A DNA stretch of 64,000 nucleotides from Brevibacterium iodinum ATCC 49514 (GCF_900169265.1 NZ_FXYX01000010.1:48401-112400); one strand, 5' to 3'. Positions 48,848 to 57,437 are shown, counted from the stretch's first letter. Notes: generated by a model not told the origin, from the letters alone. Numbers and translations: made by a program.

Positions 48848-50386
48848 ATGACCACGAAGTCGCGCACATCGATCATTGATCTGCTCACCCCTTGGGCGGA
48901 GAAGGACCCAGAGTCCGTCGCAGCGGCCACGCCGCCGGGACCAGATCGGGTGACGCTGTCGAAGGTGCGCCTCCTCGGCGAAATCGGTGCTGCGCGTGAC
49001 CGCTACCTCACTGCGGATGTCCGCACCGGCGACCGGATCGTGCTCATTGCGCCCAGCTGCCCGGAGTTCCTCATCGAGTTCTTCGGTGCGCACGCTGCCG
49101 GGCTGGTGGTCGTCGCAGTCAATCCGCTCTCGACGGTCAGGGAGCTCGACTACATCCTCACCGATTCCGAAGCCCGCGTACTCGTGGCTCATCCAGCCTC
49201 GGCCGAGGCGGGGAAGGCTGCGGCCGCACAGCATGACGTCGAATTCCGCACTCTGCCCGTCGTCGGCGACGAGGGCCCCCGCGCCGAGGTGGGCGCCGAG
49301 TCCGATGTCACCGTCGATCGTGCCGATTTCGCGTGGGACGACGTCGCCGCACTCCTCTACACGTCGGGCACGACGGGCAAGCCGAAGGGGACGATGCTGA
49401 CCTTGGGAAATTTCATCTCGGCGACCGATATCGTCCGGGAGATGATCGAAGCCACGCCCGCCGACCGGTCCGCGACCGGCCTGCCGCTCTTCCACGTGTT
49501 CGGTCTGGCGGCCGTCACCCTGCCGGCGATGAGTGCCGGTGCGCCGGTGACCCTTTTCCCCCGCTGGGATCCGCAGATCTTCATCGATTCGCTCGCCGAG
49601 GACGAGACGACCATCGTCTCCGGCGTACCGACGATGTGGATGTCGGTGCTGGCGAAGGCCCCCGAGGGCGAAGCACCGGACCTGCGCATCATCAGCTCGG
49701 GTGGGGCCTCGATCGCCGCCGAGGTGGTCCGTCGGGTCGAAGATCGCTTCACGGCACCGCTGGCGGAGGGCTACGGGCTCACGGAGACGTCCGGACTGGG
49801 CACATTCAATCCGCTGCATGGGACAAGGAAGCCCACGAGCGTCGGTCCGGCGGTGCCCGGGTTCGAGGTCAAGACCGTCGACCCCACCAGCGGCGATGAG
49901 CTGCCTGCCGATGAGGTGGGTGAGGTGCTGCTGCGTGGGCCCGCGGTCATGGCCGGCTATTGGAAGAAACCCGAGGCCACCGCCGAGGTCCTCGATGCCG
50001 AGGGCTGGTTCCGCACGGGCGACCTCGGCCGGGTGGATGAGGACGGATATCTCTTCATCGTCGACCGCATCAAGGACCTCATCATCCATGGCGGGTACAA
50101 CGTCTACCCGCGCGAGGTCGAGGAGGTCCTCTATGAGATTCCCGATGTCGCTCAGGCCAGTGTCGTGGGTACTCCGGATGAGAAGTATGGTCAGCAGGTC
50201 ACCGCTGTCATCGCCCGCACTCCAGGGTCCGACCTCGAGGTCGCTGACGTCGAGCGGATCTGCCGGGAGAATCTCGCCGCCTACAAGATCCCCCGGATCA
50301 TCGAATTCCTCGACGAACTTCCCAAGGGGCCCAGCGGCAAGATCCTCAAGCGGGAGATTGTGCGCATGTACACTTCGAGTTCGTGA
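48848..50386 (+). CDS. Acyl-CoA ligase (class I adenylate-forming enzyme)
   Basis: This ligase has 512 residues and activates a carboxylic acid to its CoA ester through an acyl-AMP. Motifs are the P-loop LLYTSGTTGKPKGTML, LPLFHVFGLAAV, the A5 motif YGLTETSGLGTFNPL, the A7 motif GWFRTGDLGRVDEDGYLFIVDRIKD, the hinge IIHGGYNVYPREVEEVL and the catalytic Lys in PKGPSGKILKREI. It resembles long-chain/4-coumarate ligase-like enzymes. As the only CoA ligase of the block, it would activate the hydroxyacid that the kinase and ACAD then process. ATG 48848 follows GAAGGAG. Confidence 0.94.
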   Translation: MTTKSRTSIIDLLTPWAEKDPESVAAATPPGPDRVTLSKVRLLGEIGAARDRYLTADVRTGDRIVLIAPSCPEFLIEFFGAHAAGLVVVAVNPLSTVRELDYILTDSEARVLVAHPASAEAGKAAAAQHDVEFRTLPVVGDEGPRAEVGAESDVTVDRADFAWDDVAALLYTSGTTGKPKGTMLTLGNFISATDIVREMIEATPADRSATGLPLFHVFGLAAVTLPAMSAGAPVTLFPRWDPQIFIDSLAEDETTIVSGVPTMWMSVLAKAPEGEAPDLRIISSGGASIAAEVVRRVEDRFTAPLAEGYGLTETSGLGTFNPLHGTRKPTSVGPAVPGFEVKTVDPTSGDELPADEVGEVLLRGPAVMAGYWKKPEATAEVLDAEGWFRTGDLGRVDEDGYLFIVDRIKDLIIHGGYNVYPREVEEVLYEIPDVAQASVVGTPDEKYGQQVTAVIARTPGSDLEVADVERICRENLAAYKIPRIIEFLDELPKGPSGKILKREIVRMYTSSS

Positions 50387-50414
50387 ATGCTCACGCTGGG
50401 GTGTCGTCCGGCGG

Positions 50415-50739
50415 TCACCGGATGGGCCAGCCCAACCGGTTGCGGACTTTCACCGCCATGACGCGGACATCGTCGTGTTCGAGCGTGCGGGAAAAGCTCG
50501 GCGTTGCCGGAAACGCCGAGGCGGCCCGGGTGAACAGCACGACCGCCGGGTCGCCCACAACCGCAGAGGGGACCCAGAGACCGTCTATCCAGTGACCCAA
50601 TTGGTCGTGGATAGCCGCGGCCCACTCCCGGCGTCGTATGGATTCGCCACACAGCCCCGGTGTGCTGGTGAACGGTTTCCGGAGGAAGCGTCAGCGGTAC
50701 CTGAGGGCTGCGGGGGCTCTTCTGCCGAGTCGGGCTCAC
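50415..50739 (-). pseudogene. RES-domain toxin with internal deletion
   Basis: A GTG at 50739 (overlapping the antitoxin-like stop by 4 bp) opens a typical RES start, ending TLPPETVHQHTGAVWRIHTT. After about 40 codons the RES C-terminal part follows in another frame: REWAAAIHDQLGHWIDGLWV, PSAVVGDPAVVLFTRAASAF and a tail ending in GWPIR-stop at 50415. RES toxins are about 150-230 residues, so roughly 80-100 central residues, including most NAD-site residues, are gone, and the frame is broken. The gene should be inactive as an NAD-degrading toxin. The domain call is from motif memory. Confidence 0.6.
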
Positions 50740-51329
50740 TCGTATCCCAGTTCAGCAACCAGCGAGGCCACAGCTTCGACGGCACCGCCGGCCGTCAACC
50801 ACTCGACAGGCGTCCTGCCGTCGAGCCCATCCTTCTCCTCTGTCATGAACTGCTGAATGGTCAGCGGGTGCACGTACTGCGGGAAGTTCGGGATGATCGT
50901 CCGCAGCCCCGGAACCATTTGGTTGTCTTCGAACTGCCATGCCGGAAACAGCGTGGTGCGTCCGTTGCTGGACGGCAGGGCGTACAGGTCACCTGCCAAC
51001 TTCGAGCGACGGATACTGGCGCCTTGTCGTCCCAGCAGCTCGGAGACCTCACCGGTTGTCAGGGCAGAGTCACGCGCCTCCTTCTCCGCCAGCACTCGAT
51101 CCTCAGCGACCTGGATGCGCGCGGCTTCATGAGTCTGCGGGGTCAGATCCTCTTCCGTCAGGTCGGTGGTCTCGAGCAGAAAGGCACGCTCACCCGTAGA
51201 CAGGGGCTCCGAAGATGGGTCGCTCATCTCGCGGAGGATGTCCATAAAGGCATCGACGCTCATTGGATCGCCCCGACGGTTCAGGGCCGACTCCAGACGC
51301 GACGTGTGGTCGAAGGCGTCAGTGCTCAT
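50736..51329 (-). CDS. Antitoxin-like protein of a RES/Xre-type module
   Basis: This protein has 197 residues. The N-terminal half is acidic and helical. A small DNA-binding-like segment, SALTTGEVSELLGRQGASIRRSKLAGDLYALPSSNGR, resembles a MerR/excisionase-type helix. The C-terminal part FPQYVHPLTIQQFMTEEKDG plus TPVEWLTAGGAVEAVASLVAELG looks like the toxin-binding domain (MbcA/ParS/Xre class) that caps RES toxins. The stop overlaps the start of the broken toxin gene, the normal order in such modules. ATG 51329 is preferred over 51350, but neither has a clear ribosome site. Confidence 0.65.
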   Translation of the reverse strand: MSTDAFDHTSRLESALNRRGDPMSVDAFMDILREMSDPSSEPLSTGERAFLLETTDLTEEDLTPQTHEAARIQVAEDRVLAEKEARDSALTTGEVSELLGRQGASIRRSKLAGDLYALPSSNGRTTLFPAWQFEDNQMVPGLRTIIPNFPQYVHPLTIQQFMTEEKDGLDGRTPVEWLTAGGAVEAVASLVAELGYE

Positions 51330-51381
51330 GCACACCATGTTACGGAACAACGCATCGCAACATCACGCGGCCCGGCCACCG

Positions 51382-52314
51382 TCACCTGAAGACGATGGTG
51401 TGGCTGCCGTGTCTGATGACCCGGTCCTCCGCATGCGCCTCCACCGCCCGGGAGAGGACCGCGCGCTCGACATACGCCCCGCGCTTCTGCAGATCGACGT
51501 GATCGAAGGTGTGATCGATCGACGCCACGTCCTGCTCGATGATCGGACCGGCATCCAGCTCCGGCGTGACATAGTGAGCGGTCGCGCCGATGAGCTTGAC
51601 TCCCCGCTCCCACGCCTTCCGATATGGGGCGGCCCCGATGAAGGCCGGCAGGAACGAATGGTGGATGTTGACGATCGGCACTTTCACCGCTTCAAGAAAC
51701 TCGGGCGACAGGATCTGCATATAGCGGGCGAGAACTAGGAAGTCCGCCTGCCCCTCGATGAGCTTGAGGATCGTCATCTCGGCCTCGGACTTGTCCGCGC
51801 CCTTCGCCGGGACATGGTGGAAGGGTATGCCGAAGAAACCGACTTCCTCCTCCACATCCCGATGGTTCGAGATCACCATAGGAATCTCGACGTTCAGTTC
51901 TCCCCTCTCATGCCTCCACAACAGTTCGAGCAGGCAGTGATCGGACTTCGAGGCGAAGACGATCATGCGCTTCGGGACAGCCTGGTCGACGAGTTCCCAG
52001 GCGAGCCCGAGTTCGGGAAGCGTCGATGCCAGATCCGTTTCGAGGCCTGGCAGCGCCTCGTTGAGGTTCTCGATTTCGAATACGAGCCGCTGATAGAAGG
52101 TCGGCTCCTCCGCTCTGCTGGAGAACTGATCGCTCTTGAGGATGTTTCCCTCATGGCGTGCGACAAGGGAGCCGACAGCGGAGACGATGCCTCGGCGCTC
52201 GGGTCCGGACACTATAAGGCACGCATGGTCGAGCGCGGCCGGCTCAGCAGGCTGGCTGAGCCGGTTGTCCTGGCTGAGCCCAGTGCTCTTGCTGTACTCA
52301 GGAGGCATCGGCAT
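51382..52314 (-). CDS. purU: Formyltetrahydrofolate deformylase
   Basis: This enzyme hydrolyses 10-formyl-THF to formate and THF, regenerating free THF. It has 310 residues: an N-terminal extension, an ACT-like domain (ACLIVSGPERRGIVSAVGSLV), and the formyl-transferase fold with FASKSDHCLLELLWRHERGEL, VLARYMQILSPEF, the catalytic NIHHSFLPAFIGAAPYRKA and the Asp in ITPELDAGPII-like YVTPELDAGPII. Its start overlaps the MetF-like gene by 17 bp. In an operon with an O-demethylase and a MetF-like protein, it should clear methyl-derived C1 units as formate. Confidence 0.95.
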   Translation of the reverse strand: MPMPPEYSKSTGLSQDNRLSQPAEPAALDHACLIVSGPERRGIVSAVGSLVARHEGNILKSDQFSSRAEEPTFYQRLVFEIENLNEALPGLETDLASTLPELGLAWELVDQAVPKRMIVFASKSDHCLLELLWRHERGELNVEIPMVISNHRDVEEEVGFFGIPFHHVPAKGADKSEAEMTILKLIEGQADFLVLARYMQILSPEFLEAVKVPIVNIHHSFLPAFIGAAPYRKAWERGVKLIGATAHYVTPELDAGPIIEQDVASIDHTFDHVDLQKRGAYVERAVLSRAVEAHAEDRVIRHGSHTIVFR

Positions 52315-53206
52315 CTGACTCCCCCTGGCTCAGAGATCGGCTCTCGCGGCGGCCGGAGTCGGCGAGGTAGTCCCGCGTCCAGCCGGCCGTGGCGACGAGG
52401 CCGCCGAAGGTGTAGAAATGGATACGCACATCGCCGACGTTCTCCCGAGCGAACTCCTCGGCAGCACGTTCGATGAACGTCGCCGGCGTCGACTTTCCCA
52501 AGAGATTCGTCACCGAGGCACCGTACTTCTTGAGCAGCGCCGCATTGGCTGAGACTCCCAGCCTGCGCGCGAATCCGAGAAGACGCTTGATTCCGGCAGG
52601 GCCTGGCACCCCGACCCGAATCGGAACCTCAATACCCCACCCACGCACCTCGGCGATCCATTTCGCGACCGCCGTCGAATCAAACGAGACCTGCGTCGTC
52701 ACCGACGCCTCGATACCCGCTCGGTCGAGAGCGGCAAGCTTCTGCTCGAGCGCATCCCACAGGGTCGCCTCGGCGATATCCGGATGCCCTTCCGGGTACC
52801 CGGTGATGCCGACCTCGCGAACACCGAACTCTCCGAGTCGACCCGACCGGATCACCGAAAGCGCATCGGGGAACGGACCCACCGGCGTGCTGGGATCTCC
52901 CCCGACCAGGAACAGCCGCTCGACAGCGCCGACAGCGGACAGCCGCTCCAGATAGTCGCGCAACTCATCTGCACTGGTGAGACGTCGTGCCGAAATGTGC
53001 GGAACTGCGCTGAGCCCGGCATCGACGATCGCCTGCGCCGCTTCGATGCGCATCTCGGTGGTCTCATTGGCCAGGTACGTGAGGTTGACTGCAGTCCCCG
53101 CCGGGATCGACCTCGACGCAGTCTCCAGTGACTCGGTGTCCTTCGCCGTCATCTCGAGGGAGAAGTTCTTCAGCAGCTCTCGTGAGCCGATGGTCAGCAG
53201 TGTCAT
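52298..53206 (-). CDS. metF: Methylenetetrahydrofolate reductase-like protein
   Basis: This MTHFR-fold TIM barrel has 302 residues. The first strands follow MetF (FSLEMTAKDTESLETA, VNLTYLANETTEMRIEAA, VPHISARRL, LFLVGGDPSTPVGPF), and GVPGPAGIKRLLGFARRLGVS matches the folate-site region. The enzyme should work in the oxidative direction here, turning methyl-THF from the demethylase into methylene-THF. A ligM-metF pair with purU is known from Sphingobium SYK-6, which supports this. ATG 53206 lies 4 bp behind the demethylase stop. The segment is too diverged for a housekeeping MetF, so a dedicated catabolic copy is likely. Confidence 0.88.
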   Translation of the reverse strand: MTLLTIGSRELLKNFSLEMTAKDTESLETASRSIPAGTAVNLTYLANETTEMRIEAAQAIVDAGLSAVPHISARRLTSADELRDYLERLSAVGAVERLFLVGGDPSTPVGPFPDALSVIRSGRLGEFGVREVGITGYPEGHPDIAEATLWDALEQKLAALDRAGIEASVTTQVSFDSTAVAKWIAEVRGWGIEVPIRVGVPGPAGIKRLLGFARRLGVSANAALLKKYGASVTNLLGKSTPATFIERAAEEFARENVGDVRIHFYTFGGLVATAGWTRDYLADSGRRESRSLSQGESDADAS

Positions 53207-53210
53207 CGTC

Positions 53211-54566
53211 TCAGTTCTTCCGGTAGTTCTCACGGGCGAAGGACGAATACGGGGCCGGCTGGACCACGGCCTTCACTGAGACCTGGCGGTGCTTCTCCAC
53301 GGCAGGCTTCGAGGAGACGGGTTCTTCACCCCACAGCAGCTCCACCTCGGTGTCGGGAGCAGCAAATTCCTTATCGATGCTGGCCAGAGAGATGAACGCC
53401 TGTTCGTTCGTGATGTACCCGGCATCGTGGGACACGCCCACGGTCGTGCCATTCACCTGCACGGCGTCGACTTGGAAGAGTCCGTAGCGGGCCTTGGGGA
53501 ATTCGATGTACTTGGCGGGGACACCCTCTTCGTAGAGTGTCTGCTGGGTCGCGGCGAGGTCCTCGGGGTCCCAGACCAAGGTGACTTTTTCGCGGTTGTC
53601 ACGCTCGGCGATCTGCTCGAGGGCCTCGCGGCCGATGAAATCGTGATCGAACTTCACAGTGCGTCCGTACCCGATGTCGTACGGGGTGTTGTAGAAGTCC
53701 TCGATGTTCTCCGAGGCGAAGCTGCCGGCCAGAGAGCCCATGCGCGAAGCGGGAAGCCAATCGAGGTACTCTGCCATCCGGTGCCCGGTGAAGATCGCCG
53801 GCGTCGGCGAAGGAACCCACGCCGATTCCAGATTCGCCGTCGAATAGGCCTTGGCACCGGCCCGGACGAGGTTGAACTTCTCCCCGCGCTCGAGGATCGC
53901 CGCCCGCACATCATCGCCCTCACTCCAGGGTCCGAAGAGTTCGAATCCCGGTTGTCCGGCCATTCCGTGACGAAGCGAGCGCACGGTGTGTCCGGCGATC
54001 TCGAAGTCTGCCATGCCGAAGAACTTCGTCTCGGGCACCGGACCGCCGATGACGTCTTCGAGGAGGGCCAAGGCGTTCGGCCCCTGGATCTCATAACGGT
54101 AGAGGACAGGATCACCGGATTCGCGCATGATCGAATTGCTGTCGCGCTCGAACGAGACATCATATCCTCCGGTTTCGGCGACGAACTGCACCCAGTCGAT
54201 GACCATGTACCAGCCGACCAAGTCGAAGGAGTTCTCCTCCAGGTAGAACAGCACGGCATCGCCGATGAGGTAGCCCTCGTAGTTGACGGCGACGAACTGC
54301 TTGGCCTTCCCGGGGGCGAACTTCGCAAAGCTGTTGACACCAGTATCGGTGAGCAGCCTGAGAGCGTCGGGGCCCTTGATGAACAGGTCGGTCATGTGAT
54401 GCGACTGGTCGAGGAAGGCAACGGATTCGCGCCAGGACTTCTGCTCTGAGCGCCAGTTCGTGAACTCCGGGGTGACGGGGAAGATCGCGGGCATCGCCTG
54501 AGCGTTGCGCAGGGCGGGGATGACGCCTCCTGCGGCAGAGATGGCCTGGGCTGCGGAATATGACAT
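53211..54566 (-). CDS. ligM: THF-dependent aromatic O-demethylase (LigM/DesA-like, GcvT fold)
   Basis: This GcvT/aminomethyltransferase-fold protein has 451 residues. It moves the methyl group of a methoxylated aromatic acid to tetrahydrofolate, leaving a phenol. Typical segments are PEFTNWRSEQKSWRESVAFLDQSHHM, GPDALRLLTDTGVNSF, VLYRYEIQGPNALALLEDV, HGMAGQPGFELFGPWSEGD and FIGREALEQIAE. The likely substrates are vanillate, 3-O-methylgallate or syringate; sequence alone does not separate LigM from DesA. ATG 54566 follows AGGAGCT. It leads the ligM-metF-purU operon and diverges from a LysR gene. Confidence 0.88.
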   Translation of the reverse strand: MSYSAAQAISAAGGVIPALRNAQAMPAIFPVTPEFTNWRSEQKSWRESVAFLDQSHHMTDLFIKGPDALRLLTDTGVNSFAKFAPGKAKQFVAVNYEGYLIGDAVLFYLEENSFDLVGWYMVIDWVQFVAETGGYDVSFERDSNSIMRESGDPVLYRYEIQGPNALALLEDVIGGPVPETKFFGMADFEIAGHTVRSLRHGMAGQPGFELFGPWSEGDDVRAAILERGEKFNLVRAGAKAYSTANLESAWVPSPTPAIFTGHRMAEYLDWLPASRMGSLAGSFASENIEDFYNTPYDIGYGRTVKFDHDFIGREALEQIAERDNREKVTLVWDPEDLAATQQTLYEEGVPAKYIEFPKARYGLFQVDAVQVNGTTVGVSHDAGYITNEQAFISLASIDKEFAAPDTEVELLWGEEPVSSKPAVEKHRQVSVKAVVQPAPYSSFARENYRKN

Positions 54567-54621
54567 TGATAGCTCCTTCACTACGGTTTCTCACCACTTG
54601 CAGACAACGCTACTTAACCGC

Positions 54622-54647
54622 AAGCACCCGTAGAATTAGCAGTGCTT
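54622..54647. promoter_or_regulatory. LysR binding-site candidate (AAGCAC-N14-GTGCTT)
   Basis: AAGCAC (54622-54627) and GTGCTT (54642-54647) form an inverted repeat in the 113-bp gap between the divergent ligM-type and LysR genes. The spacing and position suit an LysR recognition site. Confidence 0.45.
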
Positions 54648-54679
54648 ATACAACGGTGAATCTTTCGGAAAGGGGGTCC

Positions 54680-55612
54680 ATGACAGCAATCGACCTCAAC
54701 CTGATCAGGGTGTTCGTCATCGTTTACGAGACTCGCAACCTCACCCTGACCGCCGAGGAACTGTATGTGACGCAGTCGGCGATCAGCCAATCACTGGGCC
54801 GGCTGCGCAAGCATTTCGGTGACCCCCTGTTCGAGCGAGTAGGGCGACGGATGGAGCCGACCCCGGTGGCCCAGGACGCCTACCTTGATATGCGTGCCGC
54901 CCTCGACAACATCGACACTGCCCTGGGACGGGTGCAACGCTTCGACCCGAGCACCTCGGACAAGGTCTTCCGCATCGCCCTCTCGGAGCTCGGGGAGATC
55001 GGGTGGATGGGCAACATCCTCGACGAGGTGAGGATGACGGCACCGAATGTGCGCATCGAATCGATCGCCCTCGACCAGAGCCGTTTCGTCGATTGGCTCG
55101 AGCGCGGGTTCGTCGGTGTGGCGGTGGCGCCCGCTGACCTCTCCGGCGGGTTCGTCCGCACTCGAGTCAAAGACCAGACCTATATCGCGGTGATGTCGCG
55201 GCAGACCCCAGGAGGAGAGGAACCGCTGACTCTCGAGCGCTTCTCCGCACTTCCGCGGATCTCGGTCAGCGGGGATTCGGCGGCTGATCTGCTCGAAACC
55301 GCTGAACGTCAGGCCGGGGTCTCCCGTAACCCGGCCGCGACGGTCGAGAGATTTGCCGCGCTGCCGAGCCTGCTGCTTTCGAATCCGGGACATATCGCGG
55401 TGATCCCCCGCCCGATCGCCGAAGGGTGGGCACACGTATGGAACCTCGAACTGCATGATCTGCCGTTCGAGGTTCCAGCGGTGCGCCTGCACGTCTGCCG
55501 TCGCAGCACGGCGCAGGGTCAGGGCGCGCTCGACTGGTTCTATGCCACGGTCATCCGCGCCGTGGTGGCGACACCGGCCGACTTCGGGTCGATCCACATC
55601 GACGGCAGCTGA
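54680..55612 (+). CDS. LysR-type regulator of the O-demethylase operon
   Basis: This regulator has 310 residues. The winged helix is DLNLIRVFVIVYETRNLTLTAEELYVTQSAISQSLGRLRKHFGDPLFER, the NodD/NahR/LeuO-like form. The effector domain includes FRIALSELGEIGWMGNILDE and VGVAVAPADLSGG. NahR-type LysR proteins often sense aromatic acids. ATG 54680 follows AAAGGGGG. It is divergent from the ligM-metF-purU operon and convergent with the dioxygenase operon, ending 40 bp from it. Control of the demethylase by vanillate or a methylgallate-like acid is inferred. Confidence 0.92.
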   Translation: MTAIDLNLIRVFVIVYETRNLTLTAEELYVTQSAISQSLGRLRKHFGDPLFERVGRRMEPTPVAQDAYLDMRAALDNIDTALGRVQRFDPSTSDKVFRIALSELGEIGWMGNILDEVRMTAPNVRIESIALDQSRFVDWLERGFVGVAVAPADLSGGFVRTRVKDQTYIAVMSRQTPGGEEPLTLERFSALPRISVSGDSAADLLETAERQAGVSRNPAATVERFAALPSLLLSNPGHIAVIPRPIAEGWAHVWNLELHDLPFEVPAVRLHVCRRSTAQGQGALDWFYATVIRAVVATPADFGSIHIDGS

Positions 55613-55652
55613 GTGCACGACCAACTCGGTTACCCTCGCCGAGGATATGCGA

Positions 55653-56663
55653 CTATGCCTTCGGAGTGTATGGACGGCCTTCGATGGCGGCCCGGTCGAT
55701 CTCTTCCTGATCCTCGACATAGGGTGTGCCGTGGGTGTGGAAGGTGGGGACGGTCTTCATTCCCCAAGCCTGACCCTTCGCGCGTTCGGCTTCGCTCCAT
55801 TCCACGACCGGCCAATCCGGGTCGAGGATGAGACGAGCGCCGGCATTGGCGAATTCGATGCGATTGCCGCCCGGCTCCCAGACGTAGAGGAAGAAGGTCT
55901 GATTGATCGCGTGCTTGTATGGACCGTACTCGATGAAGATGCCGTTCTCGAGGAAGATGTCGGCGGCCTTGAGAATGTCCTCACGAGTATCGGGAGAGAA
56001 GGCGAGGTGGTGGAAGCGACCGCGCTCCTTGGTCCAGTCATTGGAGTAGACGACGTCGTAGGATTTCTGCTGGAAGCGGTACCACCAGGCACCGTAGCCG
56101 CCATCATCGAGGGCGACGCGTTCGGATTCGCGGGCCATCATCACATCCCGCCAGAACTCCCCGGACGCGGTGACATCGGCGGCAAGGTAGTTGATGTGGT
56201 CGAGACGGCGGGCGTTGACCCCGCGGCCGGGGAACTTCGCGGCCTGGTTCTTCAGGGCCGGTCGGTCGGCGTCGGCGGGCACATAGCGTTCGGTGTCGTA
56301 GTAGATCGCCATCAGGTGACCGTCGGGGTCTTCGAACTCATAGGAGGCGCCGACGCCGACCTCGGGGTCCTTCCACCCGTGGCCGAGCCCGGTGGCTTCG
56401 ATCGCGGCGACCCGGCGGTCGAGGGCTTCTCGGCTCGAGGCGCGGTAGAGGGTGCGTCCGACGCCGTTGGTGTGCGAGGCGGTGAGCTTGATGGTGTAGA
56501 GCTCGTACTCGTCCCAGCAGCGCAGATACGCGGAGTCGCCGATGCGGGCGACCTCCTTCATCGCCAGCAGGTCGGTGAAGAAGCTCAGGCTCTCGTCGAA
56601 TACCGGAGTGAAGAGTTCGACGGCACCGAGGTGGGAGACGTCGAAGTTCTCATAGTTCGTCAT
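55653..56663 (-). CDS. Type I (VOC) extradiol ring-cleavage dioxygenase, gallate-pathway context
   Basis: This two-module VOC dioxygenase has 336 residues. The non-haem Fe site is clear: His156 in RRLDHINYL, His218/219 in RFHHLAF, Glu270 in GGNRIEF. His251 and Tyr260 keep the same spacing as His248 and Tyr257 of B. fuscum homoprotocatechuate 2,3-dioxygenase. The second-sphere His200 of that enzyme appears as Tyr202 here (QKSYDVVYS). The C-terminal lid AERAKGQAWGMKTVPTFHTHGTP is catechol-2,3-dioxygenase-like. It is the last gene of the galD-ligJ-ligK operon, whose first substrate, 4-oxalomesaconate, arises directly by 4,5-cleavage of gallate. Confidence 0.88.
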   Translation of the reverse strand: MTNYENFDVSHLGAVELFTPVFDESLSFFTDLLAMKEVARIGDSAYLRCWDEYELYTIKLTASHTNGVGRTLYRASSREALDRRVAAIEATGLGHGWKDPEVGVGASYEFEDPDGHLMAIYYDTERYVPADADRPALKNQAAKFPGRGVNARRLDHINYLAADVTASGEFWRDVMMARESERVALDDGGYGAWWYRFQQKSYDVVYSNDWTKERGRFHHLAFSPDTREDILKAADIFLENGIFIEYGPYKHAINQTFFLYVWEPGGNRIEFANAGARLILDPDWPVVEWSEAERAKGQAWGMKTVPTFHTHGTPYVEDQEEIDRAAIEGRPYTPKA

Positions 56664-56681
56664 GGTGGATTCCTTTCGTCC

Positions 56682-57365
56682 TCAGTCGAGGTAGGTCAGG
56701 CCGGCGGCGGCCAGGGGTTCGCGCATTCCGTAGAGGTCGAGTCCGAGGACTCCTTCGTCGAACTCTCGGCGTTTCTGCGCTTCGCTGTCCTCGCGTTTCT
56801 GTGCGGCATCGGCCACAGCGGACACGCGGTCCTGGGGCACGACGACGACTCCGTCGTGGTCGGCGACGATGACGTCACCGGGGTGGATGAGTGCATTCGC
56901 GCAGACGACGGGTACATTCACAGACCCGAGAGTGGCTTTGACGGTGCCTTTGGCGTTGATGGCGCGGGAGAAGACAGGGAAGTCCATCTCTTCGAGCTCC
57001 GCAGTATCCCGGCAGCCGCCGTCGATGACGAGGCCCATGGCCCCACGGGAGCGCATCGAGCTGGCGAGGAGCTCACCGAAGAACCCGTCCTCGGATTCAG
57101 TGGTGCAGCCGGCGACGACGACGTCTCCGGGTTGGACCTGTTCGGCGGCGACGTGGAGCATCCAGTTGTCACCTGGCTGCAGGAGCACGGTCACGGCCGG
57201 CCCGCACAGCTTTGCGCTCGGGTAGATCGGGCGGATGTAGGGGCGCATGAGGCCCACGCGTCCGAGTGCTTCGTGGACGGTGGCCACGCCGAAGGCCCGG
57301 AGCCGGTCGATCTCGACCGGATCGGGGCGGGTGATGGAGGTGTGGACGATGCCGAGATCGAACAT
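56682..57365 (-). CDS. ligK: 4-carboxy-4-hydroxy-2-oxoadipate (CHA) aldolase
   Basis: This RraA-fold class II aldolase has 227 residues and splits CHA to pyruvate and oxaloacetate, and may also decarboxylate oxaloacetate. It is very similar throughout to LigK/GalC: FGVATVHEALGRVGLMRPYI, VTVLLQPGDNWMLHVAAEQV, GFFGELLASSMRSRGAMGLV with the basic substrate residue, the metal and Arg site VIDGGCRDTAELEEM, and the C-terminal GLDLYGMREPL. ATG 57365 has AAGAAGG upstream. It lies 18 bp before the dioxygenase and 72 bp after ligJ. Confidence 0.95.
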   Translation of the reverse strand: MFDLGIVHTSITRPDPVEIDRLRAFGVATVHEALGRVGLMRPYIRPIYPSAKLCGPAVTVLLQPGDNWMLHVAAEQVQPGDVVVAGCTTESEDGFFGELLASSMRSRGAMGLVIDGGCRDTAELEEMDFPVFSRAINAKGTVKATLGSVNVPVVCANALIHPGDVIVADHDGVVVVPQDRVSAVADAAQKREDSEAQKRREFDEGVLGLDLYGMREPLAAAGLTYLD

Positions 57366-57437
57366 GCTGCCTTCTTTCTGTGATGATGGTTGTGGAATCA
57401 GTGGGGCACGGACGAAGCAGCGTCCCCGAGTAGTGCC

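Noticed and set aside
53289..54449. 386-residue plus-strand frame opposite the O-demethylase
   Set aside because: It shows no fold or motif, and the minus strand carries a full GcvT-type protein with a good ribosome site.
55455..57383. 642-residue plus-strand frame across the dioxygenase and aldolase genes
   Set aside because: It is the antisense shadow of two strongly recognised genes (VOC dioxygenase and LigK), with typical GC-skewed composition.
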